This document shows, piece by piece, positions 1 to 6,095 of a stretch of DNA of 6,124 nucleotides. The position numbers and the translations under genes are program-made. This DNA is from an uncultured Fusobacteriaceae bacterium (GTDB lineage: Bacteria; Fusobacteriota; Fusobacteriia; Fusobacteriales; Fusobacteriaceae), in the NCBI GenBank assembly GCA_947072715.1, contig CAMTJB010000069.1, positions 1-6,124 on the forward strand, given 5' to 3'. Every line of letters begins with the position of its first letter. Position 1 is the stretch's first letter. The notes beneath the pieces were generated by a model that worked only from the letters and a program-made list of their open reading frames with translations, was not told the DNA's origin and searched no databases.

Positions 1-13
1 TTATAACTCAGCT

Positions 14-42
14 ATTATAATTGTTTTAAAATAAATTGTCAA
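14..42 (-). promoter_or_regulatory. Perfect-consensus sigma70-type promoter firing leftward
   Basis: Read on the minus strand, positions 42-37 are TTGACA and positions 19-14 are TATAAT, separated by exactly 17 bases. Both hexamers match the housekeeping sigma consensus 6/6 with the optimal spacing. The DNA just upstream (about 43-70) is almost pure A/T with A-tracts, as in an UP element. Transcription would start near position 7-8 and run out of the left edge, so the driven gene lies outside the window. It lies downstream of, and in the same direction as, the ABC-F gene, but beyond that gene's terminator hairpin, so it is a separate, probably strongly expressed unit. The match is directly visible; its activity is inferred. 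Confidence 0.75.
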
Positions 43-142
43 TACTTTGTTTTTGTAATTTATTTAATTAGTATTAAATAAATCTCTTTAAATGATTAAC
101 AAAATTACTCTATAGCTTATTTTCCAATTGAAAACATTTACT

Positions 143-183
143 AAAGTTAAGTTGTATTTTGATGAAATACAACTTAACTTTTT
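143..183. terminator. 17-bp hairpin terminator overlapping the ABC-F stop codon
   Basis: Positions 143-159 and 165-181 are perfect inverted complements (17 bp) around a 5-nt loop (160-164). On the plus strand the stem is followed by a T run through 183. On the minus strand the descending arm ends in TTT followed by a mixed AT stretch, so the U-tract is weaker for the ABC-F transcript than for a plus-strand transcript. The TAA stop of the ABC-F gene (176-174) sits inside the stem. It probably acts in both directions: it ends the ABC-F mRNA and blocks read-through from the left. Confidence 0.7.
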
Positions 184-2072
184 AAAATTGCTAACTCTTG
201 TTCTGCCTCTTCCCACTCTTCCATAGTATTTAATAATTCCATTTCAAAGTTATCTAATTCCTCTTGAATTTTTAAAAGATTATCTAAATCATTAATTTTT
301 CCAGCTTCTTCATACTCTTTATTTTTTAACTCTTTTTTGCTCTCAATCTCTTCTATCTTCTCTTCTAATTTTATAACCTTTCTTTCTAAACTTTTTAGTT
401 TACTATTAGCTTTCTTTTGCTCTTCATAAGATAATGCAGCTGTTGTATCTTTTATTTTTTCTTCTTTTCTATTCATATATTCTTCGTAGTCACCTTTAAA
501 AAGAGTGGCTCCATCTGTAGTTACTTCATATATACTGTTTACAGTGCTTTCTAAAAATAATCTATCATGTGATACAACTATTAAAGTTCCATCATATTCT
601 TCTAAAGCTTCTTCTAATATCTCTCTTGAATAAATATCTAAGTGGTTTGTTGGCTCATCAAATATTAAAAAATTAGGTTTAGCAAGTAATAGCTTCATAA
701 ACTCTATTCTAGCTTTTTCCCCACCACTTAATAGAGATATTTTTTTATCTACATCATCCTCTGTAAATAGAAATCCTCCAGCTAAAGTTCTCGCTTCCTC
801 ATATGTTAAAGGAGCTGCTTCCATTAATTCTTCTAAAACACTATTTCTTAAATCTAAACTACTTTGATTTTGATCATAATAACCAATTTTTACTCTATCT
901 CCAACTATTATAGTTCCTGAATCTTGACTTTCTAACCCATTTATAATTTTTAAAAGTGTAGACTTTCCAACACCATTTTTTCCAATTACTCCTATTCTAT
1001 CCCCTTTATAAATATCTAAATTTAAATTAGAAAACAGTTTTGTCTCTTCATAGGATTTTTTTAATCCCTCTATTCTTAAAACTCTATCTGCACTAGCATT
1101 TCCAATTTTAAATTTTAGTTTTATCTTTCTTACAGGAATAACAGGGTTATCCATCTTTTCCATTCTATTCAGTATTTTTTCTCTACCTCTAGCCATCTTA
1201 CATTTTATTCCAGCCTTATACTTTCTAATAAACTCTTCCATTTTCTTTATTTTATCTTGTTCTTTGTCAAAAGCTCTTACTGCTCCTGTTAAATAAGCTT
1301 CTTTTTGAATCTTATAGTCTGTATAGTTTCCAGAATAGAAATGAAGAGTCTTTCCTTCCATTTCAAATATTCTATTTGTAACTTCATCTAAGAAAAATAT
1401 ATCATGTGATATTAGAATAAAAGCTTTTTTATAATCTTTTAGGAATCTTCCTAGCCATTCAATCGCTAATAAATCCAAGTGATTTGTTGGCTCGTCTAAT
1501 ATTAATAGATCTGGTTCTTCTAATAAGATCTTTCCCAAAGCAACTCTTGAACATTGCCCCCCTGAAAGATCTCCTATTTTATTATTCCAAATTTTTTCTG
1601 AAAGCGACAATCCATTTAAAATTTGTTTTATTTTATATTCTAAACTATATCCTTCCCCTTGCTCATATTGAGATTGAACTTTTGCTAGCTCTTCTAATAT
1701 TTCATCATAGTTATCTATTTCTGTTTTTAATCTCTCTGTTAATATTTGAATTATCTTATACTCTTCGTGTCTTTCATGAAAAACATCAAGTAACTCTTCA
1801 AAAACAGTATTTTCTAAATTAAGATCAAAATTTTGAGATAGATACCCTATTTTTAACCCTGTCTTTTTAGATATAACTCCTCTTTTTTTTGTAGTTAAAT
1901 CTATATCATCATCTTCTATTCCTAATAAAATTTTAACTAAAGTTGTTTTTCCTGCACCATTAACACCAATTAGTCCAATCTTGTCTTTTTCATCTATAGA
2001 AAAGCTTATATCTCTAAATAAATCTTCTCCTGAAAAATTTTTACATATTTCATTAACTTGCAATATTGCCAT
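174..2072 (-). CDS. ABC-F family ATPase (ribosome-associated translation factor, YdiF/Uup-like)
   Basis: A 632-residue protein with two ABC ATPase cassettes on one chain and no membrane segments, which marks the soluble ABC-F class that acts at the ribosome E-site rather than in transport. Cassette 1: Walker A GVNGAGKTT at 36-44, Q-loop Q80, arm-type helical insertion about 95-145, signature LSGGQ at 169-173, Walker B LLILDEPTNHLD at 189-200 (catalytic E194), switch H223. The basic interdomain linker is at about 265-325. Cassette 2: Walker A GKNGVGKST at 364-372, Q401, LSGGEKAR at 448-455, FLIFDEPTNHLD at 468-479 (E473), H502. Residues about 545-630 are a Lys/Glu-rich coiled coil, as in YdiF and Uup relatives. 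All ATPase residues are intact. The ATG start is supported by AGGGAG at 2084-2079, 6 nt upstream. The neighbours suggest a monocistronic housekeeping gene. An antibiotic-resistance ABC-F is possible but less likely, given the C-terminal coiled coil and lack of a resistance context. The family is certain; the subfamily is inferred. Confidence 0.95.
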   Translation of the reverse strand: MAILQVNEICKNFSGEDLFRDISFSIDEKDKIGLIGVNGAGKTTLVKILLGIEDDDIDLTTKKRGVISKKTGLKIGYLSQNFDLNLENTVFEELLDVFHERHEEYKIIQILTERLKTEIDNYDEILEELAKVQSQYEQGEGYSLEYKIKQILNGLSLSEKIWNNKIGDLSGGQCSRVALGKILLEEPDLLILDEPTNHLDLLAIEWLGRFLKDYKKAFILISHDIFFLDEVTNRIFEMEGKTLHFYSGNYTDYKIQKEAYLTGAVRAFDKEQDKIKKMEEFIRKYKAGIKCKMARGREKILNRMEKMDNPVIPVRKIKLKFKIGNASADRVLRIEGLKKSYEETKLFSNLNLDIYKGDRIGVIGKNGVGKSTLLKIINGLESQDSGTIIVGDRVKIGYYDQNQSSLDLRNSVLEELMEAAPLTYEEARTLAGGFLFTEDDVDKKISLLSGGEKARIEFMKLLLAKPNFLIFDEPTNHLDIYSREILEEALEEYDGTLIVVSHDRLFLESTVNSIYEVTTDGATLFKGDYEEYMNRKEEKIKDTTAALSYEEQKKANSKLKSLERKVIKLEEKIEEIESKKELKNKEYEEAGKINDLDNLLKIQEELDNFEMELLNTMEEWEEAEQELAILKS

Positions 2073-2138
2073 TTTTTTCTCCCTATTTATTAAATAATTT
2101 TGGAAATTTTATTTAATTTTAAATTTATTATAAGTCTA

Positions 2139-2147
2139 ATTATATCA
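2139..2147 (-). promoter_or_regulatory. Extended -10 promoter for the ABC-F gene
   Basis: On the minus strand positions 2147-2139 read TGATATAAT, an extended -10 element (TGn followed by a perfect TATAAT). No good -35 hexamer lies 16-18 bases upstream, which is tolerated in extended -10 promoters. Transcription would start near 2132, giving a leader of about 60 nt before the ABC-F ATG at 2072. I see no riboswitch or attenuator in that leader; it is plain AT-rich sequence ending in the ribosome binding site at 2084-2079. Confidence 0.5.
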
Positions 2148-2263
2148 TATTTCTTATACTGCTCTCTATAAAAACTTATAATTCATATTAAATATAATCT
2201 TTTATAGTTACCTACACCTTTTATATCATTGTTTTAATAAAAGAGACTTAATTTTATTTGATG

Positions 2264-2292
2264 TTTAAAAAACTAAGTGTTACAATTATAAA
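2264..2292 (+). promoter_or_regulatory. Weak candidate promoter for the pab operon
   Basis: The 284-bp space between the divergent ABC-F and pabA genes (2073-2356) is almost all A/T. The best-spaced plus-strand pair I see is TTTAAA (2264-2269) and TATAAA (2287-2292) with a 17-bp spacer, 4/6 and 5/6 matches, predicting a leader of roughly 58 nt before the pabA GTG. Two isolated TATAAT boxes at 2177-2182 and 2193-2198 lack any recognisable -35 and are alternatives. I see no T-box, no tetrahydrofolate-type riboswitch core, no Trp-rich leader peptide and no terminator hairpin in this leader. Confidence 0.25.
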
Positions 2293-2344
2293 ATTAAGAA
2301 CAATTTTTTTATATTTAAAGTCACACACTAATTTTTTACTATCA

Positions 2345-2350
2345 GGGAGG
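2345..2350 (+). promoter_or_regulatory. Ribosome binding site that fixes the pabA start at GTG 2357
   Basis: GGGAGG lies 6 nt before an in-frame GTG at 2357 and 15 nt before the next in-frame ATG at 2366. The spacing favours GTG. The resulting N-terminus MFVMIDNYDSF also matches where PabA/TrpG proteins normally begin, with two or three hydrophobic residues before the IDNYDSF strand. The reading frame stays open upstream to 2258, but that stretch has no ribosome binding site and does not look like part of the family. Confidence 0.8.
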
Positions 2351-2356
2351 TTTATT

Positions 2357-2962
2357 GTGTTTGTAATGATAGATAATTATGATTCCTTTGTTTACAATTT
2401 AGTTAGATATTTCCAAGAGCTAGATGAAGATGTCTATACTGTAAGGAATGATAAAATTACTATTCAAGATTTAGAATATTTGAAGCCTGAAGGAATTATA
2501 ATATCGCCTGGTCCAAAATCTCCTCTTGAATCTGGTATATGCCTTAAAATAATCAATCATTTTAAAGGTAAAATACCTATTTTAGGAATCTGCTTAGGAC
2601 ACCAGTGCATTGGACATTTTTTCGGTGGAAAAGTTGAAAAAGGAGAAGAACCTGTTCATGGAAAATTAAGTTTAGTTACTCATGACAGTAAAGGATTATT
2701 TAAAAATATTCCCAATCCTTTTACAGTTACTCGTTATCACTCACTTATTGTAAAGCAGGAAAAATTCCCTAAAGAATTAGAAATTACTGCAGCTACTTCT
2801 GATGGGGTCATTATGGGAATAAGGCATAGAGAATTCTTAATTGAAGGAGTACAATTTCATCCTGAAGCAGAACTTACAGAACATGGTCATGAACTTTTAA
2901 AAAACTTTATTGACTTGTGCAGAAAAAACAATAATTACAGTCATTCAAAGGAGGAACTATGA
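2357..2962 (+). CDS. pabA: Aminodeoxychorismate synthase, glutamine amidotransferase subunit
   Basis: A class I glutamine amidotransferase of 201 residues that hydrolyses glutamine and passes ammonia to PabB for aminating chorismate. Numbering from the GTG start: IDNYDSF at 5-11, SPGP at 50-53, the nucleophile elbow GICLGHQ at 77-83 with catalytic C79, RYHSL at 126-130, and QFHPE at 166-170 with catalytic H168 and E170. The triad is complete and the length is normal for the family (about 190). TrpG is nearly identical in sequence class. The assignment to PabA rests on the next two genes being pabB and pabC, and the protein could serve both synthases if the genome lacks a separate TrpG. The last codons contain the Shine-Dalgarno AAAGGAGG (2947-2954) of pabB, and its TGA overlaps the pabB ATG by 4 nt. 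Confidence 0.95.
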   Translation: MFVMIDNYDSFVYNLVRYFQELDEDVYTVRNDKITIQDLEYLKPEGIIISPGPKSPLESGICLKIINHFKGKIPILGICLGHQCIGHFFGGKVEKGEEPVHGKLSLVTHDSKGLFKNIPNPFTVTRYHSLIVKQEKFPKELEITAATSDGVIMGIRHREFLIEGVQFHPEAELTEHGHELLKNFIDLCRKNNNYSHSKEEL

Positions 2963-4323
2963 ATCTTTTAATAGAAGAATTTTCTAGTGAGCTTGATATT
3001 TTTAGTATCTTCTCTATTTTTAAAAATTATAAAGAGATTGCTTTTTTAGATAGTTCTAAACTTGATTCAAAATATAGCGAATACTCTATTATAGGACTAA
3101 ATCCATATTTAACTCTAAAAAGTATTGGAGAAGAAATATTCTTAAACGATGCTAAATTTATTGGAAATCCCTTTGATTTTTTAGAAAAAGAATTACAGAA
3201 AGAAAAAATATCAAAAGATAACTCTTTAGTTTCTAATCTACCTTTTTCTAGTGGTGCTATTGGTTATTTTTCTTATGATGCTGCTATACATGTTGAGCCT
3301 CTTATTCTTACAGCTAAAGATGACATTAAAATTCCTGAAGTTTACTTTAACTTCTATGATAATTTTATTATTTGGGATATAAAAAATAATAAATACTTTA
3401 TTACATCTATGGGAAAATTAAAACCATCTGAAACTAGTATTAAAGAGATATTAAAATTAATCCAAAAAGGGAAGCAAATAAAAACAGATACTTTTATAGA
3501 GGGTAATACTAAGTTTTATTCTAACTTCGAACCTGCTGAATATATAAAAACTGTAGAAAAAGTTAGAGAATATATTCGTTCAGGAGATATCTATATAACT
3601 AATCTTACACAGAGATTTAAATGCAAATGTAAGAAAGACTCTTATGATATCTATAAAAATTTAAGATCTATCAATCCAGCACCATTTTCATCTTACTTAG
3701 CTTTTGATGATTTCCAAATAATGTCTTCTTCACCAGAAAGATTTTTACAAATAAAAAATAGTATTGTAGAAACAAGACCTATAAAAGGAACTAGACCAAG
3801 AGGAATCACTCCTCTTGAAGACGAAAAAAATAAACTAGAACTTCTTAACAGCGAAAAAGATAAATCTGAGTTACTTATGATTGTAGATTTAGAAAGAAAT
3901 GATTTAAGCAAAGTATGCAAACCATTTAGTGTTAAGGTAACTGAACTTTTTAAACTTGAAGAATACAGCACCGTTTTCCACTTAGTTTCAACTATTATAG
4001 GGGAATTAAAAGATGAAGTTTCCTCTGTAAAATGTATAAAAGAATGCTTTCCTGGTGGTTCAATTACAGGAGCCCCTAAAATTAGAGCTATGGAAATTAT
4101 TGATGAATTAGAAAAAATCAAAAGAAACATCTATACTGGAGCTATTGGATATTTTGATTTCAATGGAAATTCAGACTTTAATGTAGTTATAAGAACGATT
4201 TTAAAGAAAGATAATACTGCTTACTTCGGCGTTGGGGGCGGTATTACTTGGGAATCAGAAAAAGAATCGGAATACTATGAAACTTTAGACAAAGCTAAAG
4301 CTTTAATGAGAGCTCTAAAATGA
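2959..4323 (+). CDS. pabB: Aminodeoxychorismate synthase component I
   Basis: A 454-residue chorismate-binding enzyme, the size of typical PabB, that converts chorismate plus ammonia to 4-amino-4-deoxychorismate. The N-terminal domain (about 1-170) carries FLDSS at 29-33, SEYSIIG at 40-46 and GAIGYFSYD at 99-107. The catalytic domain carries SSPERF at 257-262, ETRPIKGTRPRG at 271-282, SELLMIVDLERNDL at 303-316, H341, CFPGGSITGAPK at 363-374 and GVGGGITWESE at 424-434. The PIKGT lysine (K276) is the known PabB marker; anthranilate synthase TrpE has PIAGT at this place. Start ATG 2959 lies 4 nt after a strong AAAGGAGG inside pabA and overlaps the pabA stop as ATGA, so translation is probably coupled. 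The stop at 4321-4323 overlaps the pabC start the same way. No lesions are seen. Confidence 0.95.
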   Translation: MNLLIEEFSSELDIFSIFSIFKNYKEIAFLDSSKLDSKYSEYSIIGLNPYLTLKSIGEEIFLNDAKFIGNPFDFLEKELQKEKISKDNSLVSNLPFSSGAIGYFSYDAAIHVEPLILTAKDDIKIPEVYFNFYDNFIIWDIKNNKYFITSMGKLKPSETSIKEILKLIQKGKQIKTDTFIEGNTKFYSNFEPAEYIKTVEKVREYIRSGDIYITNLTQRFKCKCKKDSYDIYKNLRSINPAPFSSYLAFDDFQIMSSSPERFLQIKNSIVETRPIKGTRPRGITPLEDEKNKLELLNSEKDKSELLMIVDLERNDLSKVCKPFSVKVTELFKLEEYSTVFHLVSTIIGELKDEVSSVKCIKECFPGGSITGAPKIRAMEIIDELEKIKRNIYTGAIGYFDFNGNSDFNVVIRTILKKDNTAYFGVGGGITWESEKESEYYETLDKAKALMRALK

Positions 4324-5066
4324 TAATCATTAATGGAGAATTAAACTCCCACAATAAAATTATTTTAGATGAAGGTTTTATTTATGGTAGAGCGATTTTT
4401 GAGACTATACTAATAAGAGATAGAGCAATTTTTTTAAAAGAACATATTCAAAGATTGAATAGTAGTGCTAAAACTTTAGGTATTAATAAATTTCTTACAG
4501 AAGAGTATACTTTAACTTTAATTAACAAATATAATATTAAAAATTGTGCTTTAAAAATAATACTTTCTCCTGAAAATATTATCTTAAGTACTAGGGATAT
4601 ACCATATAATACTTCAAACTATGAAGAGGGCTTTTCACTAAATGTCTCAACTATTTTAAAAAATGAGACATCAACTCTCCCTTTTCACAAATGGACAGGG
4701 TATCTAGAAAATATTTTTATTAGGGAGGAAGCTCTAATAAAAGGATTTAATGATTCTATACTTATTAATACTAAAGGTTTTATAAGTGAAACCTCTACTG
4801 CTAATATTTTCTTTATAAAAAACAATACTATTTTTACACCAAATATTGCATCTGGAATATTAAATGGGATTATTCGTAAATGGATAATATCTAACTACGA
4901 AGTTATAGAAGGTAATTATACTTTAGACGATTTAATTAGTTCAGATGGAGTTTTTATAACTAACAGTCTTGTTGGAATAATTAAAATCAATAAAATCAAT
5001 CACTCTCAAATTCCAAACAGTAATTTGATTTTACAAATTTCTAAAGACTACTCTAATATAAACTAA
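4320..5066 (+). CDS. pabC: Aminodeoxychorismate lyase (PLP fold type IV)
   Basis: A 248-residue member of the class IV PLP enzyme family (branched-chain and D-amino acid aminotransferases, aminodeoxychorismate lyase). It would remove pyruvate from aminodeoxychorismate to give p-aminobenzoate. Visible landmarks: DEGFIYGRAIFET at 17-29, the putative PLP lysine K124 in HKWTGYLEN (123-131), SETSTANIFF at 156-165 with E157, and the phosphate-binding GILNGIIR at 179-186. The length is near that of other PabC proteins (E. coli about 269) and shorter than most aminotransferases. The family alone would not exclude an aminotransferase; position right behind pabA and pabB makes the lyase assignment firm. 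The ATG overlaps the pabB TGA by 4 nt, and only a weak GAGAG (4308-4312) precedes it, so expression probably depends on coupling to pabB. Confidence 0.92.
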   Translation: MIIINGELNSHNKIILDEGFIYGRAIFETILIRDRAIFLKEHIQRLNSSAKTLGINKFLTEEYTLTLINKYNIKNCALKIILSPENIILSTRDIPYNTSNYEEGFSLNVSTILKNETSTLPFHKWTGYLENIFIREEALIKGFNDSILINTKGFISETSTANIFFIKNNTIFTPNIASGILNGIIRKWIISNYEVIEGNYTLDDLISSDGVFITNSLVGIIKINKINHSQIPNSNLILQISKDYSNIN

Positions 5067-5068
5067 AT

Positions 5069-5123
5069 AAAGAGATGATATTACGATAATAGTTTTATCG
5101 TAATATCATCTCTTTTATTTTTT
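5069..5123. terminator. Bidirectional 20-bp terminator between convergent genes
   Basis: Positions 5069-5088 and 5096-5115 are perfect inverted complements (20 bp) around a 7-nt loop. On the plus strand the stem is followed by TTTTATTTTTT (5113-5123). On the minus strand it ends in TTTATTTAG. The pabC stop (5064-5066) ends three bases before the stem, and the stop of the minus-strand flavoprotein (5124-5122) lies just past the other end, so one compact hairpin serves both convergent transcripts. Confidence 0.9.
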
Positions 5124-5757
5124 ATCTCACAAAACTCATATATATTTTCTTTTCTCTTTCTGGAGCAGGAACATGTCCCTTTCCAAATTCTTTTAATTTC
5201 ATTAACCAAGCCATATTCTTTCCTAAAACTCTCATAATTTGTTTCCCCTCTTCATCCTGTTCAACTTCACCTGGAGCTCTACCAAATATAACATTCCAAT
5301 AATTTGAAGTTGGCATTAGCATTTCTGAGTAATTTAAATAATTATTTAACTGAGAAAATGTTGTTACTCCTCCAGAACGACGATCAGCTACTACTGCAAC
5401 CCCTATTTTATGACGGAATAAAGACCCATTTACACCACTTACATAAAAAGCTCTATCAAGAAAACTTTTCATTGCTCCTCCAATTGCAGCATAGTGAACT
5501 GGAGAACTAATTATAATTCCATCTGCTTCTTTCATCTTTTGAATTGCCTCATTAACAATATCATCTTCTATAATACATTTTTCATTTTGATTCTTTGCAC
5601 AAGCACCACAAGATAGACATCCACTTATTCTTTTATTCCCAACATGAATTATTTCTAACTCAATTCCTTCTTTTTCTAATTCCTCTCCTACCATCATAAT
5701 TGCTTGATAAGTATTCCCTTTGGCTTTTGGACTTCCATTAATTGCTACTACTTTCAT
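5122..5757 (-). CDS. Flavodoxin-fold NAD(P)H-dependent FMN oxidoreductase, iron-sulfur flavoprotein-like
   Basis: A cytoplasmic 211-residue protein of the NADPH-dependent FMN reductase / iron-sulfur flavoprotein superfamily. It starts with the flavodoxin strand MKVVAINGSP and the FMN phosphate loop GSPKAKGNT (8-16). A second flavin-contact segment is SPVHYAAIGGAMKSFLDR (85-102), with a later ADRRSGG loop (124-130). Between strands 2 and 3 lies a cysteine cluster C47, C50, C53 and C61, i.e. CX2CX2CX7C, followed by an acidic EDD (64-66). That matches the compact motif that holds a [4Fe-4S] cluster in iron-sulfur flavoproteins, though many relatives carry similar cysteines without a proven cluster. 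The substrate is unknown; a quinone, flavin, disulfide or oxygen-detoxification role is possible. The start ATG is backed by AGGGAGG at 5771-5765 with 7-nt spacing. It is a single-gene unit, convergent with pabC. Confidence 0.88.
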   Translation of the reverse strand: MKVVAINGSPKAKGNTYQAIMMVGEELEKEGIELEIIHVGNKRISGCLSCGACAKNQNEKCIIEDDIVNEAIQKMKEADGIIISSPVHYAAIGGAMKSFLDRAFYVSGVNGSLFRHKIGVAVVADRRSGGVTTFSQLNNYLNYSEMLMPTSNYWNVIFGRAPGEVEQDEEGKQIMRVLGKNMAWLMKLKEFGKGHVPAPEREKKIYMSFVR

Positions 5758-5787
5758 AAAGAAACCTCCCTTTCAGATATTGTAATA

Positions 5788-5816
5788 TATATAGTTTAAC
5801 ATATTTTTATCTTTAA
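5788..5816 (-). promoter_or_regulatory. Weak candidate promoter for the flavoprotein gene
   Basis: On the minus strand TTAAAG (5816-5811) and TATATA (5793-5788) are separated by 17 bases. The hexamers match consensus only 3/6 and 4/6, and the region is nearly all A/T, so chance matches are expected. It would give a short leader of about 25 nt carrying the AGGGAGG ribosome binding site. No better pair was found between 5772 and 5860. Confidence 0.2.
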
Positions 5817-5831
5817 TTCTTTTATTTTTTA

Positions 5832-5855
5832 AATATATTTTATTAAAAATATATT
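5832..5855. repeat. AT-only 10-bp palindrome
   Basis: AATATATTTT (5832-5841) and AAAATATATT (5846-5855) are perfect inverted complements around the loop ATTA. It contains no G or C and has no U-tract suited to termination on either strand. In sequence this AT-rich, such palindromes arise by chance; a regulator site or a hairpin in the leader of the minus-strand flavoprotein transcript is possible but unsupported. Confidence 0.45.
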
Positions 5856-5904
5856 GCTAGCAAACCTATACTATCTAGACTTTTCAAGCACTTTTGAAAT
5901 TTCA

Positions 5905-5944
5905 TTTCCCGCAGTTTCCCGTAGTTTCCCGTGGCTTCCCTGTA
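5905..5944. repeat. Four 10-bp tandem repeats forming a G-quadruplex motif on the minus strand
   Basis: Consecutive 10-bp units TTTCCCGCAG, TTTCCCGTAG, TTTCCCGTGG and the degenerate CTTCCCTGTA run from 5905 to 5944. Read on the minus strand this gives four GGG tracts (5940-5938, 5930-5928, 5920-5918, 5910-5908) separated by exactly 7 bases each, which satisfies the usual G3N1-7 quadruplex rule. The unit is about one helical turn long and not a multiple of three, so it is a DNA or RNA repeat rather than a protein repeat. It lies about 150-185 bp upstream of the flavoprotein start on that gene's coding strand. Function is unknown. Confidence 0.75.
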
Positions 5945-6004
5945 CTTTATTTTTTTATTGTGGTAATATGAACTTGTCTTCCATAGACTTTCATCCTTTT
6001 TTAG

Positions 6005-6036
6005 AAAATGGTCCCCCTTTTGGAGGATCATTTTTT
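6005..6036 (+). terminator. Terminator-like hairpin with no gene in front
   Basis: Positions 6005-6017 (AAAATGGTCCCCC) and 6022-6034 (GGAGGATCATTTT) form a 13-position stem with one G-U pair and one C-A mismatch, a TTTT loop, and a T run at 6031-6036 followed by ATTTTAA. On the plus strand this has the form of an intrinsic terminator. No plus-strand coding gene precedes it, since the flavoprotein is on the other strand, so it may end an unrecognised small RNA or be part of a repeat element. Confidence 0.55.
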
Positions 6037-6095
6037 ATTTTAATATTTTATTCTTAATCTTTTGACCTCTATATCTTTTAATATCTCCCCAAAAT

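Noticed and set aside
1484..1822. 112-codon plus-strand open frame inside the ABC-F gene
   Set aside because: Antisense to the arm, signature and Walker B region of cassette 1. The hydrophobic Leu/Ile content is a codon-shadow effect, not a membrane protein.
1883..1890. Eight-T run inside the ABC-F gene as a programmed slippage site
   Set aside because: It encodes Lys codons in a continuous frame and such runs are common at this base composition. The frame continues intact through all motifs, so there is no sign of programmed frameshifting.
2160..2356. Riboswitch, T-box or Trp-type attenuator upstream of the pab operon
   Set aside because: No conserved cores, no GC-containing stems, no Trp-rich leader peptide and no terminator hairpin are visible in this leader.
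3693..4130. 145-codon minus-strand open frame inside pabB
   Set aside because: Lies fully antisense to conserved pabB catalytic motifs; its Ser/Leu/Phe-rich translation is the expected shadow of an AT-rich gene.
5304..5510. 68-codon plus-strand open frame inside the flavoprotein gene
   Set aside because: Antisense to conserved flavin-binding segments, with no ribosome binding site and no family resemblance.
5843..6031. 62-codon minus-strand open frame across the tandem repeats
   Set aside because: No ribosome binding site before its ATG, overlaps the hairpin and repeats, and the 10-bp repeat period does not respect codons. It resembles chance coding through a repeat element.
5832..6036. CRISPR array or transposon ends
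   Set aside because: The repeat unit is only 10 bp with no spacers, and no transposase or paired terminal inverted repeats with target duplications are visible in the window.
5854..6057. 67-codon plus-strand open frame
   Set aside because: Starts at a TTG without a ribosome binding site, runs through the terminator-like hairpin and T run, and shows no recognisable motif.
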